Assembly (NCBI RefSeq): GCF_007993065.1
Contig: NZ_VOPL01000005.1
Location: 186,001 to 250,000, forward strand
DNA length: 64,000 bases
Reading direction: 5' to 3'
Source of the DNA: Paracoccus aurantiacus
Lineage (GTDB): Bacteria > Pseudomonadota > Alphaproteobacteria > Rhodobacterales > Rhodobacteraceae
This document shows, piece by piece, positions 49,192-58,477 of this stretch. Every line of letters begins with the position of its first letter. Within the stretch, counting starts at the first letter, position 1. A model generated the notes under the pieces. That model saw only the letters and a program-made list of their open reading frames with translations. It was not told where the DNA came from and did no database searches. Position numbers and translations under genes: made by a program.

Positions 49192-49527
49192 ATGCAGAAC
49201 CCGACGCAGCCGTTCGTCCCGCAGCCCGACCGTGTCGCTTTCGACCGGGCAGAGCTTGCCTCGATCCTGTCAACATATGGCCGAATGGTCGCCGCTGGCG
49301 AGTGGCGCGATTACGCCATGGCGTTTCTCAGCGATGTCGCGGTATTTTCGATCTTCCGCCACGCGGCCGAAACGCCGATCTATCGCGTCGAGAAACGCCC
49401 GAAGCTGCGCGCGGCGCAGGGCATGTATTCGGTCATCGGGATGGACGGGCGCATTCTGAAGCGCGGTCACGACCTCAAGCAGGTCATGCGGGTGTTCGAC
49501 CGCAAGATGATCCGCCCGATCAGCTAA
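49192..49527 (+). CDS. DUF2794 family protein
   Basis: A 111-residue soluble protein common in alphaproteobacteria and of unknown function. Recognisable core: 'GRMVAAGEWRDYAMAFLSDVAVFSIFRHAAE' spread over about 30-60, and 'PIYRVEKRPKL', 'HDLKQVMRVFDRK' at the end. No Shine-Dalgarno is seen before the ATG; a TTGACA lies at 49158-49163. Its stop overlaps the convergent thiQ by 4 bp. Confidence 0.85.
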   Translation: MQNPTQPFVPQPDRVAFDRAELASILSTYGRMVAAGEWRDYAMAFLSDVAVFSIFRHAAETPIYRVEKRPKLRAAQGMYSVIGMDGRILKRGHDLKQVMRVFDRKMIRPIS

Positions 49528-50216
49528 CCCAGATAGGCGCGAAGCGCAGGTGGTGGGTCGTCCAGAAGCGGGCCGGTCATGGCAGGGGGCTGCGCGATGC
49601 CGTCGACAACGACAACGGTTTCCGGCGCGAAGGCGCGGGCGTCATCGGGGTCATGTGTCACCATCAGCACTGTCGTGCCGGTTTCACCGGCGATCCGTTC
49701 CAGCAGTTGCAGCATATCGGTTTTGAGCGCGGGACCGAGGGCCGCGAAAGCCTCGTCCAGCAGCAGGATCGGCCGGGCACGAAGGGCCACGCGCGCCAGT
49801 GCGACGCGGCTTTGCTGCCCGCCAGAGAGTTGCGCCGGGCGACGGTCCGCCATGCCTTCAAGTCCGACCTGGCGAAGCGCATCGGCGACTCGAGCCTGCT
49901 GCTCAGGCGAAAGGCGCAGATCGGGGCGCAGGCCAAGGCCGACATTCTGCGCCACGCTCAGATGCGGAAAAAGGTTCTGATCCTGAAACAGGGTCGACAC
50001 CGGCCTGTCGCCCGGCGGGATTTGTGAAAGATCCTTCCCGGCCCAAAGCACGCGCCCGGCGCTGAGGGGGACAAAACCCGCAACCATCCCCAGAAGCGTT
50101 GATTTGCCCGAGCCCGAAGGCCCGATGACTGCAATGCGCGCGCCGGCAGCGATCTCGAAATCAGCCGAAAGGCGAAAGCTGCCAAGCGTTGCCTCGGCCC
50201 GGTCAAAGCGCAGCAC
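49524..50216 (-). CDS. thiQ: Thiamine ABC transporter ATP-binding protein ThiQ
   Basis: A 230-residue ATPase of the thiamine/TPP importer. Walker A 'GPSGSGKST' is at about 32-40, Q-loop 'LFQDQNLFPHLSV', signature 'LSGGQQSRVALARVALR' at about 127-143, Walker B 'ILLLDEAFAALGP' (Gly instead of Asp in the D-loop, as in many ThiQ), and 'VLMVTHDPDDA'. The start is probably GTG 50216, overlapping thiP by 14 bp; frames to 50255 exist. The gene order thiB-thiP-thiQ and the TPP riboswitch fix the substrate. Confidence 0.92.
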   Translation of the reverse strand: MLRFDRAEATLGSFRLSADFEIAAGARIAVIGPSGSGKSTLLGMVAGFVPLSAGRVLWAGKDLSQIPPGDRPVSTLFQDQNLFPHLSVAQNVGLGLRPDLRLSPEQQARVADALRQVGLEGMADRRPAQLSGGQQSRVALARVALRARPILLLDEAFAALGPALKTDMLQLLERIAGETGTTVLMVTHDPDDARAFAPETVVVVDGIAQPPAMTGPLLDDPPPALRAYLG

Positions 50217-51738
50217 GGATACGTCCTCCCCGGTCGAACAGCCAGAACAGCGCAAAGCTGACTGTCATCAGCAGCACCGCGCAGGCGGCGGCATCATCCA
50301 TGCGGTAGCTGTTCATCAACTGGTAAAGCTTCAGCGGCAAGGTCGGGTTCCGGCTGTCGGCGAACAGCGTGATGACGCCCAGATCGCCCATCGCCAGCGC
50401 CGCCGAAAGCCCGCCCGCGAAACCCAAAGGGCGGGCAAGGCGCGGAAGCGTCAGGATGCGAAGTCGGGCAAGCCCGCGCAGCCCCAGCGAATCCGCGAGC
50501 CTGCCATAGTCGCGCTGCAGCGCGCGTGCCGCCGGGATCAGGATGCGCAGCGCGAACGGCAGCGCCATGATCGCGTTGATCGCGACCGTCACCGGCAATG
50601 CAAGCTGCGTGGGCGAGGTTACATTGCGCAGCAGAAGGAACAGACCAGTCCCCAGCACCAGCGGCGACGCGACAAGCGGCAGCATCCCCGCGAATTCCGT
50701 CCATCTCTGCCCGCGTGCGACGCTTTGTGCCAGCGCCAGCGACAGCGAGATTGCCAGCACCGCCGAGATCAGCGCCATGACGAAGGAGCGCAGGGTCGCG
50801 ACCCAGACCGCGCCGGGAAGCGAAGCGATGCCGGGCGCGCCCTGTGCGATCACCGACAGCATCGGCACAAGCAGAAACCCGGCTGCCAGCACGATCGCCG
50901 CGCCGTCGGCGTGGCACCGCCAGCCGCCGGGTGCCGGTATCACGTCGTCACGATCCAGCCCCGCGCCGAATTCGGCGGGTCGGCTTACCCGGCTGGCCAG
51001 AAGCAGTGCCGCCACACAGAGGCCCACCTGCACAAGGGCCAGCGTCGCGGCCTTGCCCATGTCGAAATCGAACCGGAAGGCCTGATAGATTGCCAGTTCC
51101 ACGGTCGTCGCTCGTGGTCCACCGCCAAGCGCCAGTGCGACAGCGAAACTGGTCAGGCACACCAGAAAAACGGCCAGCCATGCGCCGGGCAGGACCTCTC
51201 GCAGCATCGGGCGCTCAAGATGCCTGCCAATATCGCCTGGCTCGAAGCCCAGCGATGTCGCCAGCCGGAAGCGTTCTGACGGGATGGCCTGCCAGCCGTG
51301 CAGGATCATCCGCACGGAAAGCGGCAGGTTAAAAAAGACATGCGCGATGATGACGCCCTGCCAGCCGTAGATGCTGACCGGCGGGAACCCCGCCCATGCA
51401 AGCACCTCGTTGACGACGCCGCTGCGCCCGAACACGGAAACGAGGCCCATGACCGCGACGATCACCGGCAGGATGAACGGTGCGCCCAGAAGGGTGATAA
51501 GCAGACCGCGACCAGCGAACCGACGCCGTGCCAGCGCTCGCGCGACCGGCACCGCCAGCAGCGCCGAAAGCGTCGCTGACAGCGCCGCCTGCCAAATCGT
51601 GAACCAGATTGCGCGCAGATCCCACGGCCCAAGAGCCGAAAGGCCGCCGGCATGAACAGCGACGATACCAAGCGTCCCGAGGATCAGTGCGAACATGAAG
51701 GCCGCAACCGCGCCCCCGGCAGAAAGCGCGCGCGGCAT
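50203..51738 (-). CDS. thiP: Thiamine ABC transporter permease ThiP
   Basis: A 511-residue permease with two fused MetI-like domains (about 12 hydrophobic helices). EAA loops appear in both halves, 'GFEPGDIGRHLERPMLREVLPGAW' in two parts near 175-200 and 'GLRGLARLRILTLPRLARPLG' near 435-455. ATG 51738 starts 6 bases after the thiB stop; ATG 51768 inside thiB is an alternative. Confidence 0.92.
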   Translation of the reverse strand: MPRALSAGGAVAAFMFALILGTLGIVAVHAGGLSALGPWDLRAIWFTIWQAALSATLSALLAVPVARALARRRFAGRGLLITLLGAPFILPVIVAVMGLVSVFGRSGVVNEVLAWAGFPPVSIYGWQGVIIAHVFFNLPLSVRMILHGWQAIPSERFRLATSLGFEPGDIGRHLERPMLREVLPGAWLAVFLVCLTSFAVALALGGGPRATTVELAIYQAFRFDFDMGKAATLALVQVGLCVAALLLASRVSRPAEFGAGLDRDDVIPAPGGWRCHADGAAIVLAAGFLLVPMLSVIAQGAPGIASLPGAVWVATLRSFVMALISAVLAISLSLALAQSVARGQRWTEFAGMLPLVASPLVLGTGLFLLLRNVTSPTQLALPVTVAINAIMALPFALRILIPAARALQRDYGRLADSLGLRGLARLRILTLPRLARPLGFAGGLSAALAMGDLGVITLFADSRNPTLPLKLYQLMNSYRMDDAAACAVLLMTVSFALFWLFDRGGRIRAAL

Positions 51739-51743
51739 CTTGT

Positions 51744-52721
51744 TCAGCCTGCGAAAACGCTCAGCCATTCATCCAGCGCGGGTTTGCGTATCGCCTCGGC
51801 TTCCTGCTCGGGGAAGGAAAGCGTCTTTTCAGGGCGCGGCAGATCCGCGAAATAAGCTGGAAGCTGATCGTCCGGCAGCTTCGACGGATAGGACCAGTTC
51901 GCTTCGGCGATCATCCCCTGAAACTCGGGCGAAAGGATATAATCCATGAATTTCTGCGCCAGCTCGGGCTGGTCGGTATCCTTGAGCTGCGCGGCAAGTT
52001 CGGCCAGCAGGTAATGTCCTTCCGGGAAGATCGCAGCATGCTTGGTTTTGTCATCCTCGGCCCCGATGTGATAGGCGGGCGAGGTCGTGAAGCTGAGGAC
52101 CATATCTGCCTCGCCATCGGTGAACATGCCATAGGCTTCGGACCAGTCCTGCGTCACGGTCAGCACCTTCGGGCGCAGCTTTTCCCACGCCTGCTTGCTG
52201 TCATCGCCGAACACGGCCTTGACCCACAGCAGCAGCGCCAGACCAGAGACGGAGCTGCGCGGGTCCTGAATGACGATCTTGAGATCGTCGGGTGCATCCA
52301 GCAGCGCCTGAAAGCTTTGCGGTGGGCTGGCCAGTCGGGTTTCGTCATAGACGAACGCGGTTTCCGACCAGTTGAAGGGCAAAAAGGTCTGATCTGTCCA
52401 AGCGATCGGCATGGTCAGCCCGGATGTATCCTGATTATGCGGTGCGAACAGCCCGCTTTCGCGGGCCCGCAGCGTCTGGTCCATGCTCAGGCCGATAACC
52501 GCGTCGGCTTCGGTTCCCTGACCTTCCAGCAGGATGCGGGGCAGCACGTCACCCGTCACGAAAACGAGGTCGCATTCGCAGACGGCTTCGAAGCCTTGCT
52601 CTATCTTCGGGCCCGGCCCCCATTCTGATGCGAAATATTCCGGCGCATAGATGGTCAGTTCCGGGCCTGCGGCAAGCGCGGGCGAGGCGGTCGTCAAAAG
52701 GGCGAACAGGGCGTTTCGCAT
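51744..52721 (-). CDS. thiB: Thiamine-binding periplasmic protein ThiB
   Basis: A 325-residue periplasmic protein with a signal peptide ending 'SPALA' at about residue 17. 'LTIYAPEYFASEWGPGPKIEQGFE' in the first lobe, 'DAVIGLSMDQ' and 'FTDGEADMVLSFTTSPAYHI' later are typical of ThiB, which binds thiamine and its phosphates. GGAGG lies 6 bases before the ATG. The gene is first in thiBPQ and is preceded by a TPP riboswitch. Confidence 0.94.
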   Translation of the reverse strand: MRNALFALLTTASPALAAGPELTIYAPEYFASEWGPGPKIEQGFEAVCECDLVFVTGDVLPRILLEGQGTEADAVIGLSMDQTLRARESGLFAPHNQDTSGLTMPIAWTDQTFLPFNWSETAFVYDETRLASPPQSFQALLDAPDDLKIVIQDPRSSVSGLALLLWVKAVFGDDSKQAWEKLRPKVLTVTQDWSEAYGMFTDGEADMVLSFTTSPAYHIGAEDDKTKHAAIFPEGHYLLAELAAQLKDTDQPELAQKFMDYILSPEFQGMIAEANWSYPSKLPDDQLPAYFADLPRPEKTLSFPEQEAEAIRKPALDEWLSVFAG

Positions 52722-52765
52722 CGCTTTCCTCCTTCAATGATGTTTCGGAAAGAAAGGGCAGCGAA

Positions 52766-52852
52766 ACCTTCCCTCCGCCGGTGTTAGCCGGATCAGGTTC
52801 TGCGGGTCCGCATTGCGCGTCTCAGCCGTGACAGGCCCCCCGAGGCGCGACC
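52766..52852 (-). ncRNA. TPP riboswitch upstream of thiB
   Basis: On the minus strand: CTCGGGGGGCC, GGCTGAGACG, ACCCGCAGAACCTGATC, and the 3' block GGCTAACACCGGCGGAGGGA. This is the standard THI-box order, 45 bases before thiB. A weak promoter candidate (TTGCGC, 17 bases, CATCTT; 52853-52881) lies directly upstream. Confidence 0.96.
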
Positions 52853-52952
52853 AAGATGGGCAATCGGCGCGCGATGCGCAAGCGAATGTTGCATCGCGTC
52901 GGCTTGCCGGGGCGCGGCGGGATCGCTAACCAAGGGCCAAAGGAGATCCGTG

Positions 52953-54053
52953 ATGAGCCTTAACAGCTTCGGCCATGTTTTCCGCGTCACCACCTGGGGC
53001 GAAAGTCACGGGCCGGCGCTTGGCTGCGTTATTGACGGCTGCCCCCCCGGCGTCGCGCTTGACGAGGGCTGGATTCAGCCCTTCATGGACCGCCGCCGCC
53101 CAGGCACGTCGAAGAACACAACCCAGCGGCAGGAAGCCGATCAGGTCCGCATCCTGTCGGGCGTGTTCGAGGGAAAGACCACAGGCACTCCCATCATGCT
53201 GATGATCGAGAACACCGATCAGCGGTCAAAGGATTATGGCGAGATCGCGAAGGCTTTCCGGCCGGGTCATGCGGACATCACGTATCACCAGAAATATGGC
53301 ATCAGGGATTATCGCGGCGGCGGGCGGTCGTCGGCGCGCGAAACGGCGGCGCGGGTCGCGGCGGGTGCCGTGGCGCAGGCCGTGCTGCGAGATCTGGCGC
53401 CGAAGGTGCAGATCATCGGCTATATGGTCCAGATGGGCGAGATGCATCTGGATCGCGCAAATTTCGACGAAAGCGCCATTCGCGAAAACCCGTTCTTCCT
53501 GCCTGACGCCAGCGCCGCGCAGGCATGGGAGGATTATCTGACCGGCATCCGCAAGGCGCAGAACAGCGTTGGTGCCGCGCTTGAAGTGCTGATCCGTGGC
53601 TGCCCACCCGGTCTTGGTGCGCCCGTCTATGGCAAGCTGGACACGGACCTTGCTGCCGCGATGATGTCGATCAACGCCGTCAAAGGGGTCGAGATCGGCG
53701 AGGGCATGGCCGCCGCCGCCCTGACCGGTACCGCGAATGCCGACGAAATCCGCATGGGCCCGGATGGGCCGGAATATCTGTCGAACCATGCGGGCGGCAT
53801 TCTGGGCGGTATTTCGACCGGGCAGGACATCGTGGTGCGCTTTTCGGTCAAGCCGACCTCGTCGATCCTGACGCCGCGCCGCACCATCAATGCCAAGGGC
53901 GAAGAAATCGAGCTGATTACCAAGGGCCGTCACGACCCCTGCGTCGGCATCCGCGCCGTTCCCGTGGCCGAGGCGATGGCCGCCTGTGTGGTCCTTGATC
54001 AGCTTTTGCTGGACCGCGCGCAGACAGGTGGTGTGCGCGGACAAATTGGCTGA
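52953..54053 (+). CDS. aroC: Chorismate synthase AroC
   Basis: A 366-residue FMN-dependent lyase that makes chorismate, last step of the shikimate pathway. Signatures: '[18 protein letters not shown]' (about 16-33), '[20 protein letters not shown]' (about 107-126), and '[19 protein letters not shown]' after it, with the family Arg and His residues. ATG 52953 has AAGGAG at 7 bases; a GTG three bases earlier is less likely. Divergent from thiB. Confidence 0.96.
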   Translation: MSLNSFGHVFRVTTWGESHGPALGCVIDGCPPGVALDEGWIQPFMDRRRPGTSKNTTQRQEADQVRILSGVFEGKTTGTPIMLMIENTDQRSKDYGEIAKAFRPGHADITYHQKYGIRDYRGGGRSSARETAARVAAGAVAQAVLRDLAPKVQIIGYMVQMGEMHLDRANFDESAIRENPFFLPDASAAQAWEDYLTGIRKAQNSVGAALEVLIRGCPPGLGAPVYGKLDTDLAAAMMSINAVKGVEIGEGMAAAALTGTANADEIRMGPDGPEYLSNHAGGILGGISTGQDIVVRFSVKPTSSILTPRRTINAKGEEIELITKGRHDPCVGIRAVPVAEAMAACVVLDQLLLDRAQTGGVRGQIG

Positions 54054-54376
54054 TGGGCACGACAAAGGAACAGGCTGCGGCGATCGTCGCCAAGCTGACA
54101 CCGGCAGGCGAGGTCGTCGCTAGACCCATGTTCGGCGATTACGGCATCTATCTCGACGGGGTGATCTTTGGCGTAATCTGCGATGGGCAGCTTTTCATCA
54201 AGCCGACCGACGCAGCGCGTGCCGTCCTGCGCAATCCCGCCGAGGGGATTCCCTATCACAACGCCCGACCGCATCTGCGAATCGAGCCTGAAGATCTGGA
54301 TGATCCGGGCCATATGGCGCGAATCCTGTCGCTGACTGTCGCAAACCTGCCAAAGAAGGCCGGAAAGAAGCGTTGA
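54053..54376 (+). CDS. TfoX/Sxy N-terminal domain protein
   Basis: A 107-residue protein matching the N-terminal TfoX domain: 'ARPMFGDYGIYLDGVIFGVI' at about 23-42, 'GQLFIKPTD', and 'PEDLDDPGHMARI' at the end. It lacks the C-terminal domain of enterobacterial Sxy, so the competence-regulator role cannot be assumed. ATG 54053 shares a base with the aroC stop (TGATG). Confidence 0.85.
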   Translation: MGTTKEQAAAIVAKLTPAGEVVARPMFGDYGIYLDGVIFGVICDGQLFIKPTDAARAVLRNPAEGIPYHNARPHLRIEPEDLDDPGHMARILSLTVANLPKKAGKKR

Positions 54377-54448
54377 TTCCGGGCCTCTGGTCGTCGGAAT
54401 GCGAAAGAATCCCGTTTTATTTCATATGAATAATCTGCCCGGCGTTGG

Positions 54449-54488
54449 CTGTCACGAAACTGTCGCAAACCCGTCGCATAAGCGTCGC
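54449..54488 (+). promoter_or_regulatory. Two tandem Pho boxes upstream of pstS
   Basis: Four 7-base repeats spaced exactly 11 bases apart: CTGTCAC (54449), CTGTCGC (54460), CCGTCGC (54471) and GCGTCGC (54482). This is the direct-repeat layout bound by PhoB dimers, and phoB is the last gene of the operon downstream. A -10-like TAGGGA follows about 10 bases after the last repeat. Confidence 0.9.
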
Positions 54489-54550
54489 ACTCCCCGCCTA
54501 GGGAAGGCGCAGGCAAATCGTGCCCCTCAATAACGTTCAGGAGTGATCCT

Positions 54551-55582
54551 ATGAAATCCGTCAAGCTCACCGTTTCGGCCATTGCCGTCATCGCCGCCTC
54601 GGCCTCGGCCGCCGCTGCGCGTGACCAGGTCCAGGTCGCCGGTTCCTCGACCGTTCTGCCCTATGCCACCATCGTGGCCGAGGCTTTCGCCGAAAACACC
54701 GAGTTCGCGGCACCCGTCGTCGAAGGCGGCGGTTCCTCGGCCGGGCTGAAGCAGTTCTGTGAAGGCGTGGGCGAAAACACCATCGACGTCGCCAATGCAA
54801 GCCGCAAGATCAAGGACTCGGAAGTCGAGACCTGCAAGGCCAATGGCGTCGCCAATATCATGGAAGTCCAGTTCGGCTATGACGGCATCGTCTTTGCCAG
54901 CGACATCAATGGCCCCGATTTCGTGCTGACCCCGAAAGACGTGTTCCTGGCGCTCGCCGCCGAGGTTCCGGCCGACGGCGCGGTTGCCGCGAACGCTGCC
55001 GCGAACTGGTCGGACGTAAACCCCGATCTGCCCGCACAGCCGATCATGGCCTTCATTCCGGGAACCAAGCACGGCACCCGTGAAGTCTTCGAAGAAAAGG
55101 TCATGATGGCCGGCTGCGAGGAATCCGGTGCACTGGACGCGTTCAAGGCTGCGCATCCCGATGACGAAGATGCCGCCGAAGCCGCCTGCATCGCGATCCG
55201 CACCGACGGCAAGTCGGTCGATATCGACGGCGACTATACCGAGACGCTGGCCCGTATCGACAGCGACAAGAACGGTGTCGGGGTGTTCGGTCTTTCCTTC
55301 TACGAAAACAACACCGACAAGCTGAAGGTCGCGACCATGAACGGCGTCACGCCTTCGGTCGATACCGTTGCGTCGGGTGAATATCCGGTGTCCCGCCCGC
55401 TGTTCTTCTACGTCAAGAAGGACCATATCGGCGTGATCCCCGGCCTGAAGGAATATGCGGAATTCTTCGTCTCGGACGCGATTGCCGGCCCGGGCGGCCC
55501 GCTGGCGACCTATGGCTTGGTTCCCGATCCGAAGCTGGCCGATGTTCAGGCCGGTGTCGCCGACGAAGCGGTGATGCAGTAA
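54551..55582 (+). CDS. pstS: Phosphate ABC transporter binding protein PstS
   Basis: A 343-residue periplasmic phosphate-binding protein with a signal peptide ending 'ASAAAA' at about residue 22. 'VAGSSTVLPYATIVAEAF' opens the mature protein (phosphate-binding SSTV), and 'EGGGSSAGLKQFC' and 'IDVANASRKIK' follow. AGGAG stands 8 bases before the ATG. It is under Pho boxes and followed by a hairpin. Confidence 0.95.
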   Translation: MKSVKLTVSAIAVIAASASAAAARDQVQVAGSSTVLPYATIVAEAFAENTEFAAPVVEGGGSSAGLKQFCEGVGENTIDVANASRKIKDSEVETCKANGVANIMEVQFGYDGIVFASDINGPDFVLTPKDVFLALAAEVPADGAVAANAAANWSDVNPDLPAQPIMAFIPGTKHGTREVFEEKVMMAGCEESGALDAFKAAHPDDEDAAEAACIAIRTDGKSVDIDGDYTETLARIDSDKNGVGVFGLSFYENNTDKLKVATMNGVTPSVDTVASGEYPVSRPLFFYVKKDHIGVIPGLKEYAEFFVSDAIAGPGGPLATYGLVPDPKLADVQAGVADEAVMQ

Positions 55583-55589
55583 TGCACCC

Positions 55590-55616
55590 GGCCGGGCAGC
55601 CCCGCGTTGCCCGGCC
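55590..55616 (+). terminator. Intra-operon hairpin between pstS and pstC
   Basis: GGCCGGGCA, 9-base loop, TGCCCGGCC: perfect 9-bp stem just after the pstS stop without T-tract. It likely increases the ratio of PstS to the membrane subunits by 3'-end protection or attenuation. Confidence 0.7.
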
Positions 55617-55640
55617 CCCTGCGCCTTTTCGGGGGATAAC

Positions 55641-57095
55641 ATGCCCGTTTTCTGGATTGTCCTGATCGTTCTGGCGCTGTCGGCGGCAGGTTTTGTTCTG
55701 GGTCGCGGCCGCGTCATGGCGCAGGCCCAGGGCGACAGCCGAAAGCTGCATTCGCGTCCGGTCTATTACGGCTGGAGCGTTGCGCTTTACACCGCGCTTC
55801 CCGCCTTTCTGGTGCTGCTGATATGGCTGTTTGTCCAGCCGGTCATCATCCAGCGGTCGGTCAGCAAATACATCCCGGATGAGGCGATTGCCGAAGGTCA
55901 GACGCGCGGCATTGTCATGGGCGAAGCCAGCAAGATCGCCTCGACCCTGTCGGTGGCCGTCGGGCAGGACGTTCTGACCCGGCCCGAGGCGCTGACCCTG
56001 ACGATGGACGATACCGAGCGGCTGGACCGTCTGAAGGCGGCGCAATTGCCGGTGCTGACCAAGCCTGATGTGCTTCGCGCGGCCCAGCAATATCTGCGCG
56101 CAACGCATATCGGATCGCTCTGGCTGGGGATCGTGACGCTGGCGCTGTCGGGGGCAGGGCTGGTCTTTGCCCTTTTGCGCATCCGCCCCGATTTCCGCGC
56201 GCGCAACGTGGTAGAGCGCGTGATGCGTGGCCTGCTGATCGGCTGTTCGACCATCGCGATTGCCACGACCGCAGGGATCGTATTGTCGCTGGTTTTCGAA
56301 TCCATCAGCTTCTTCCGCCTTTATCCGTGGCAGGACTTCTTCTTCGGCACCGAATGGACGCCCAGTTTTGGCGGCGGCTCGAAGCTGGGGATGCTGCCGC
56401 TGCTTTGGGGGACGCTTTACATCTCGGTCATCGCGCTTCTGTTCGCGGTGCCGGTCGGCCTGTTCGCGGCGATCTATATGTCGGAATATGCGAGCCCCCG
56501 TGTCCGCTCGGTCGTGAAGCCTGCAATCGAGATCCTCGCGGGTATCCCGACAATCGTTTATGGTCTGTTCGCGCTTGTCACCGTCGGCCCGCTGATCCGC
56601 GACTGGCTGGCGCAGCCGATGGGGCTTGGCAACAGCGGCTCATCGGTCATGACGGCGGGCCTCGTGATGGGGGTGATGCTGATCCCCTTCGTCAGTTCCT
56701 TGTCGGACGACATCATCAATGCGGTGCCGCAATCCCTGCGCGATGGCAGTCTCGGGCTTGGCTCGACCCATTCGGAAACAATCCGCCAGGTCGTGTTGCC
56801 TGCCGCCCTGCCGGGCATCGTCGGTGCGGTGCTTCTGGCCGCGTCGCGCGCCATTGGCGAGACGATGATCGTCGTGCTGGGGGCCGGTGCGATGGCCCAG
56901 ATCAGCGGCAACCCGTTCGAAGCGATGACCACAATCACCGTCAAGATCGTCGGTCAGCTGACCGGCGACAACGACTTTGCCAGCCCTGAAACGCTGGTTG
57001 CCTTTGCCCTTGGCCTGACGCTGTTCGTGCTGACGCTGGGGCTGAATATCTTCGCGCTCTATATCGTGCGCAAATACCGGGAGCAGTACGAATGA
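55641..57095 (+). CDS. pstC: Phosphate ABC transporter permease PstC
   Basis: A 484-residue permease. The N-terminal 190 residues hold two or three helices and a periplasmic part beyond the classic permease; the C-terminal part (about 240-480) is the MetI-like domain with 'PAIEILAGIPTIVYGLFAL' and EAA loop 'GSTHSETIRQVVLPAALPGIVG'. The long form is usual in alphaproteobacteria. Overlaps pstA by 4 bp. Confidence 0.94.
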   Translation: MPVFWIVLIVLALSAAGFVLGRGRVMAQAQGDSRKLHSRPVYYGWSVALYTALPAFLVLLIWLFVQPVIIQRSVSKYIPDEAIAEGQTRGIVMGEASKIASTLSVAVGQDVLTRPEALTLTMDDTERLDRLKAAQLPVLTKPDVLRAAQQYLRATHIGSLWLGIVTLALSGAGLVFALLRIRPDFRARNVVERVMRGLLIGCSTIAIATTAGIVLSLVFESISFFRLYPWQDFFFGTEWTPSFGGGSKLGMLPLLWGTLYISVIALLFAVPVGLFAAIYMSEYASPRVRSVVKPAIEILAGIPTIVYGLFALVTVGPLIRDWLAQPMGLGNSGSSVMTAGLVMGVMLIPFVSSLSDDIINAVPQSLRDGSLGLGSTHSETIRQVVLPAALPGIVGAVLLAASRAIGETMIVVLGAGAMAQISGNPFEAMTTITVKIVGQLTGDNDFASPETLVAFALGLTLFVLTLGLNIFALYIVRKYREQYE

Positions 57096-58456
57096 CCGAC
57101 GCGACCGACATGACCCCGATGAGCGCGCCCGCCGCGCGTCATACCAGCGGATCACTGCTGACCGCATCGGCCCGCACAAAGCGCCGCAACGCCGCCGAGA
57201 CGCGCTTCAAGGCTTACGGTATCGCCGCTATCGCGATTGCGGTTCTGGCCCTGATGTTCCTGCTGTATTCGATTGTCCGCGACGGGGCGAGCGCGTTTCA
57301 GCAGACCTATGTGTCCCTTCCCGTGACGATCTCGGCAGAGGTCGTTGATCCGAAGGGAAACCGCGATCCGGCAGAAATGGCAAAGGTCATTTCGATGTCC
57401 TATGGCAAGGTGCTGGACGATTCCCTGAAGGCATGGATCGCGGCTGAAAACATTCAGATCCCCGATCTGTCCGAAGCAGACATCAAATCCTTCTTCTCGA
57501 ACGAGGCGCAGGCGCGTCTGCGGGAAATGGTGCTGGCCGATCCGTCGATCATCGGGGAAACGCTGGACATGACGGCGCTGACCTCCAGCCGGGTGGATGG
57601 CATGTTCAAGGGGCGCGTGACCGAAGCATCGGCCGCGCTGGATGCCAAGACCTCGGTCGCGCAATACCAGCTTGCGCAGGCGATGAAGGACAAGGGCGCG
57701 CTGGTGACGAAGTTCAATACCGCCTTCATCACCAAGCCCGACGCATCCGACAACAGGGCCGAGGCCGCGGGGATCGGGGTGGCGATCCTGGGGTCGTTCT
57801 ACATGATGCTGATCGTTCTGGTGCTGGCACTGCCGATAGGTGTCGCGGCCTCGATCTATCTGGAGGAATTCGCGCCAAAGAACCGCTTCACCGACGTGAT
57901 CGAGGTGAATATCGCCAATCTCGCGGCGGTGCCTTCCATCGTGTTCGGCATTCTTGGTCTGGCGGCCTTCATCAACTTTGTCGGCCTGCCGCGATCAACG
58001 CCGATTGTGGGCGGGCTGGTTCTGACGCTGATGACGCTGCCGACGATCATCATCTCGACGCGCGCGGCGCTGAAATCGGTGCCGCCCTCGATCCGCGATG
58101 CGGCACTTGGCGTCGGCGCGTCGAAGATGCAGACCGTGTTCCATCATGTTCTGCCGCTGGCGATGCCTGGTATCCTGACTGGCACCATCATCGGGCTGGC
58201 GCAGGCGCTTGGCGAAACCGCGCCGCTTCTGCTGATCGGGATGGTGGCGTTTGTCACCACCTACCCATCGGCCCCGCCGGAAGGTTTCTTTGACCCCGCC
58301 TCGGCGCTGCCGGTGCAGGTCTATAACTGGACACAGCGCGCCGACCCGGCCTTTTTCGAACGGGCATCGGGGGCGATCATCGTGCTGCTGGTCTTCCTTC
58401 TTTGCATGAACCTGCTGGCGATCTTCCTGCGCCGCAAGTTCGAACGCCGCTGGTAA
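57092..58456 (+). CDS. pstA: Phosphate ABC transporter permease PstA
   Basis: A 454-residue permease, long form: a first helix at about 45-65, a periplasmic insertion of about 150 residues, then the MetI-like domain (about 225-450) with 'VNIANLAAVPSIVFGILGL' and EAA loop 'GASKMQTVFHHVLPLAMPGI'. The insertion includes 'TDLTALTSSR'-like helical segments and may touch PstS. ATG overlaps the pstC stop. Confidence 0.94.
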   Translation: MTDATDMTPMSAPAARHTSGSLLTASARTKRRNAAETRFKAYGIAAIAIAVLALMFLLYSIVRDGASAFQQTYVSLPVTISAEVVDPKGNRDPAEMAKVISMSYGKVLDDSLKAWIAAENIQIPDLSEADIKSFFSNEAQARLREMVLADPSIIGETLDMTALTSSRVDGMFKGRVTEASAALDAKTSVAQYQLAQAMKDKGALVTKFNTAFITKPDASDNRAEAAGIGVAILGSFYMMLIVLVLALPIGVAASIYLEEFAPKNRFTDVIEVNIANLAAVPSIVFGILGLAAFINFVGLPRSTPIVGGLVLTLMTLPTIIISTRAALKSVPPSIRDAALGVGASKMQTVFHHVLPLAMPGILTGTIIGLAQALGETAPLLLIGMVAFVTTYPSAPPEGFFDPASALPVQVYNWTQRADPAFFERASGAIIVLLVFLLCMNLLAIFLRRKFERRW

Positions 58457-58477
58457 ATTACGGTGGAGGGTGAAAAC

